DNA from: Dokdonella_A sp963758365
GTDB taxonomy: Bacteria > Pseudomonadota > Gammaproteobacteria > Xanthomonadales > Rhodanobacteraceae
Length of the DNA stretch: 64,000 bases
Reading direction: 5' to 3'
Assembly: GCA_963758365.1 (NCBI GenBank)
Contig: CAVWVB010000001.1
Span: 124,001-188,000 of the forward strand
This document shows, in pieces, positions 62,051 through 64,000 of this stretch (position 1 is its first letter; each line of letters opens with the position of its first letter). The notes beneath the pieces are model-generated. The model ran no database searches, had not been told where the DNA came from, and saw nothing but the letters and a program-made list of their open reading frames with translations. A program made the translations under genes and the position numbers.

Positions 62051-62656
62051 TCACGCCAACCTACTATGGTGTCTGGGAGTGCGGCGTCGAGCAGCGAGAG
62101 TCGCGGAAAACGCGAGCAAGGCCATCAACAGCAGCGCCGTTGCCATCGATAGCGCGGGTATCGGTGCGATTGCGCGGCGCAAATAAACCGTGGCGCTATT
62201 ATTGTCGGGATTGATGTCTTGATAGAAAAATGCCAAGCCAAAGCTGAATGGCGTTGTCTGCGGCGCCTGAGAGGTCAGCGTCAAGGTGAGATTGCAAACG
62301 CGAGTTTCTCCGATTGCGAGAATCCCCGCGTCCGTGGGGTACCACCAAAAGTTGTAATGGAAGGTTGCTCCATCGTATGCGACGATTCCAAGACCCGGGC
62401 AATCATTCGGTGCGCTGGAAGGTCCAAACTGGTCGTAAAAATCGGAACTGATCAGCAGCAGACGGTCGACCGGTTCAGGCCCGAGATTCGTTGCCGACAA
62501 GGTGAACACGATCGGTTCGCCCGGTACGAGGTTTATGTTGGGGACGGCAGTCAGGCTAACCGAGATGTCGGCAGGAACCGGTATTGGCGGGTTCCCTGCG
62601 CGCGCGATCGGGATGATGGCAATCAGCGATGCCAGTAGGAAGGGCGTCGCGTTCAT
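62051..62656 (-). CDS. secreted protein with IPTL-type C-terminal sorting signal
   Basis: A 201-residue protein with a signal peptide (MNATPFLLASLIAIIPIARAG), one DUF11-like domain of about 130 residues (INLVPGEPIVFTLSATNLGPE, SSDFYDQFGPS, HYNFWWYPTDAGI) and a C-terminal sorting signal: IPALSMATALLLMALL followed by a basic cluster (RRRTPRHH). This is the IPTL-CTERM pattern, recognised by an exosortase-type system, with Ala in place of Thr. It is a close paralogue of the protein encoded at 62760-63368. Confidence 0.8.
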   Translation of the reverse strand: MNATPFLLASLIAIIPIARAGNPPIPVPADISVSLTAVPNINLVPGEPIVFTLSATNLGPEPVDRLLLISSDFYDQFGPSSAPNDCPGLGIVAYDGATFHYNFWWYPTDAGILAIGETRVCNLTLTLTSQAPQTTPFSFGLAFFYQDINPDNNSATVYLRRAIAPIPALSMATALLLMALLAFSATLAARRRTPRHHSRLA

Positions 62657-62665
62657 GCAGGAAAG

Positions 62666-62750
62666 TCAGTCATAAAAGCCATCGGCGAAGGTGCGCCCAA
62701 GGCTCGCTCGGTATTGTGCCGTCGTATCGGCGACCTGGAGTTCATGGCAA
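62666..62750 (-). pseudogene. remnant of the metalloprotease 3' end
   Basis: A short frame reading HELQVADTTAQYRASLGRTF then ADGFYD and a stop matches the last 20 residues of the adjacent metalloprotease (DHTTAQYRASLGRIFADGFE). The rest of the gene is absent. It shows that the pair (metalloprotease + IPTL protein) was duplicated and one protease copy was lost. Confidence 0.78.
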
Positions 62751-62759
62751 CGCTGGCGA

Positions 62760-63368
62760 TTATGACCGCAAAGTCAAACGCCGCTGCGCGATGCCGCCGC
62801 AAGCGGCCAGCAATGCCGTGAGCACGAGCAGCGTCGCTGGCGACAGCGCGGGAATCGGCGCGGCTGCTGCGATGGCGCGGCGCAGGGTGACCGTAGCGCT
62901 GTCGTTGGCCGGATTCAGGTCCGTGATGAAATACGGCAGGCCGAAACTGAATTGCATCGTAGGTGGCGCTTGTGACGTTAAAGTTAGGGTGATTGGGCAA
63001 ACTCTCGTTTCACCTACGGCGAGGATTCCCGCGTCCGTGGGGTACCACCAAAAGTTGTAGTGGAATGTCTCTCCGTCGGAGACAACTACTACGAGGCCGG
63101 GGCAATCGTTCGGTACGTCGGAGGGTCCGAACTGATCGTAGAAATCGGAACTGATCAGCAGTAGCAGGTTGACCGGTTCGGGGCCGAGGTTGGTGGTCGA
63201 TACGCTAAAAGTGATCGGCTCGCCCGGCACCAAGTCGACATCGGGGCTGGCGGTCAACGCCACGGCAATGTCCGAAGGGATGCTCAGTTCCCCGGCAGAC
63301 ACGCCAGGGCGCATGGACACGGACGCAAACAGCGTTACCGCGAGTAACCATCGGAGCGTAGGCATCAC
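62760..63368 (-). CDS. secreted protein with IPTL-type C-terminal sorting signal (paralogue)
   Basis: A 202-residue protein with the same layout as its neighbour at 62051: signal peptide, DUF11-like domain (VDLVPGEPITFSVSTTNLG, SSDFYDQFGPSDVPNDCPG) and the tail IPALSPATLLVLTALLAACG followed by RR. By eye more than half of the residues of the domain are identical to those of the neighbour. It follows the metalloprotease gene by 9 bases on the same strand. Confidence 0.8.
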   Translation of the reverse strand: MMPTLRWLLAVTLFASVSMRPGVSAGELSIPSDIAVALTASPDVDLVPGEPITFSVSTTNLGPEPVNLLLLISSDFYDQFGPSDVPNDCPGLVVVVSDGETFHYNFWWYPTDAGILAVGETRVCPITLTLTSQAPPTMQFSFGLPYFITDLNPANDSATVTLRRAIAAAAPIPALSPATLLVLTALLAACGGIAQRRLTLRS

Positions 63369-63377
63369 CGTCTTTGC

Positions 63378-64000
63378 TCACTCGAACCCATCGGCAAAGA
63401 TGCGTCCGAGGCTCGCTCGGTACTGCGCGGTCGTGTGATCGAACTCAGCGATGACGCGTGCGTTCTCGCGCTGGTTGGCAATTCCGGTGTGGAACCAGTC
63501 GACGGTGACCGCGGCGTTGGAATAATTGAGTATTTGCGGGCATTGCCCGTTGCAGGCGCCAATATAGTAAGCCACGATCGTTCGGTGCCCCTCGTCCTTG
63601 CCGGGTGGATTGGCCCAGTGCGCGAAGGCCCAAGGCTCGAGCGGGGTCGTATTCGTATTGTTTTCCGGATTGTGGTTCGCGCCGAACAGATGGCCAAACT
63701 CGTGCTCGAAGCCATACGACGAGAATGAGCAAGTTCGCTTCGTTACGCCGACGGCATATGGCGCAAAGCCGGGACCGGGCAGCGGGGTCTGCTGGTAGCC
63801 CGGTGTATAGGCAAGGCCGCACTGATTCGGGTCGGCGTTGGTTTCTCGTACCAGCATCACGAGATCGGCAGCCCAATAGTTGCGCAAACCGACCGGTTCG
63901 GGGTCGGTCCTAAGATAGAACAAATCCGGGTCGAAAAACCCGCTGTCCGCCCGCGCGACCTCCTGAGCATGCGCGAGGTGCACCTGCGCAATCACCGGCT
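63378..64000 (-). CDS. M12/reprolysin-like zinc metalloprotease (partial, runs off the window)
   Basis: The last 205 or more residues of a secreted metalloprotease. The zinc motif is HEFGHLFGANH (HExxHxxGxxH), as in reprolysin-like M12 enzymes, preceded by a Cys pair region (NQCGLAY, RTCSFSS) and followed by NPENNTNTTPLEPWAFAHW. It ends in SLGRIFADGFE, the tail seen in other exported proteins of the window. The 5' end lies beyond position 64000, so the true start is not visible. Confidence 0.82.
   Translation of the reverse strand, partial: PVIAQVHLAHAQEVARADSGFFDPDLFYLRTDPEPVGLRNYWAADLVMLVRETNADPNQCGLAYTPGYQQTPLPGPGFAPYAVGVTKRTCSFSSYGFEHEFGHLFGANHNPENNTNTTPLEPWAFAHWANPPGKDEGHRTIVAYYIGACNGQCPQILNYSNAAVTVDWFHTGIANQRENARVIAEFDHTTAQYRASLGRIFADGFE

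Overview
The window is GC-rich chromosomal DNA, most likely from a gammaproteobacterium of the Xanthomonadales/Lysobacterales type (Rhodanobacteraceae-like). This placement is inference. It rests on high GC, secreted proteins ending in a ...DGFE/...GFD tail, IPTL-type C-terminal sorting signals, a gspA-gspB pair, and an algZ-algR-hemC order as in Pseudomonas and Xanthomonas relatives. No rRNA, tRNA or CRISPR array was recognised.

Layout. 0-4 kb: a DUF1820 protein, a rhomboid protease and gspB/gspA (type II secretion assembly), all on the minus strand. 4-6.8 kb: a secreted PQQ-type sugar dehydrogenase. 6.9-12.6 kb: a tightly overlapping operon that looks like an arsenosugar biosynthesis locus (TVP38-FAD-oxidoreductase fusion, ArsS, ArsM and two glycosyltransferases). 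12.8-26.1 kb: ordinary chromosomal genes (DUF1499, flavoprotein, sterol-desaturase-like, BNR-repeat protein, EcsC, DUF5666, VIT1 transporter, DUF924, and small enzymes such as GFA, GNAT and cupin proteins).

26.2-44.5 kb is the accessory core: a sedentary chromosomal integron. An intact integron integrase gene (43464-44471, plus strand) diverges from an array of small minus-strand cassette genes separated by attC sites (43.3 to 37.2 kb). At least two attC sites are split, and a third is cut, by remnants of an IS1111-family element that sits at the same place in each site. A further cassette-like group with attC sites and an AAC(3)-like remnant lies at 26.2-27.6 kb. Between the groups sits a 7.5-kb block (ECF sigma factor, Ser/Thr kinase with TPRs, 1284-residue secreted protein) bounded on the left by a 5' transposase fragment and on the right by the right end of the same IS family.

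44.5-50.6 kb: a secreted S9 peptidase, a carboxylesterase, and the sensor kinase/LytTR regulator/hemC operon. 50.6-51.9 kb: a REP-associated tyrosine transposase inside a cluster of REP-like palindromes; related palindromes lie at 18.6 and 60.2 kb. 52.0-60.0 kb: a DUF481 protein and a four-gene molybdoenzyme operon (catalytic subunit, SLC13/RCK permease, 4Fe-4S subunit, DmsC-type anchor) whose 5' end has been tandemly repeated with a 223-bp period. 60.2-64 kb: a LolA-like protein, a WYL regulator, and a duplicated pair of IPTL-tailed proteins next to a zinc metalloprotease that runs off the window.
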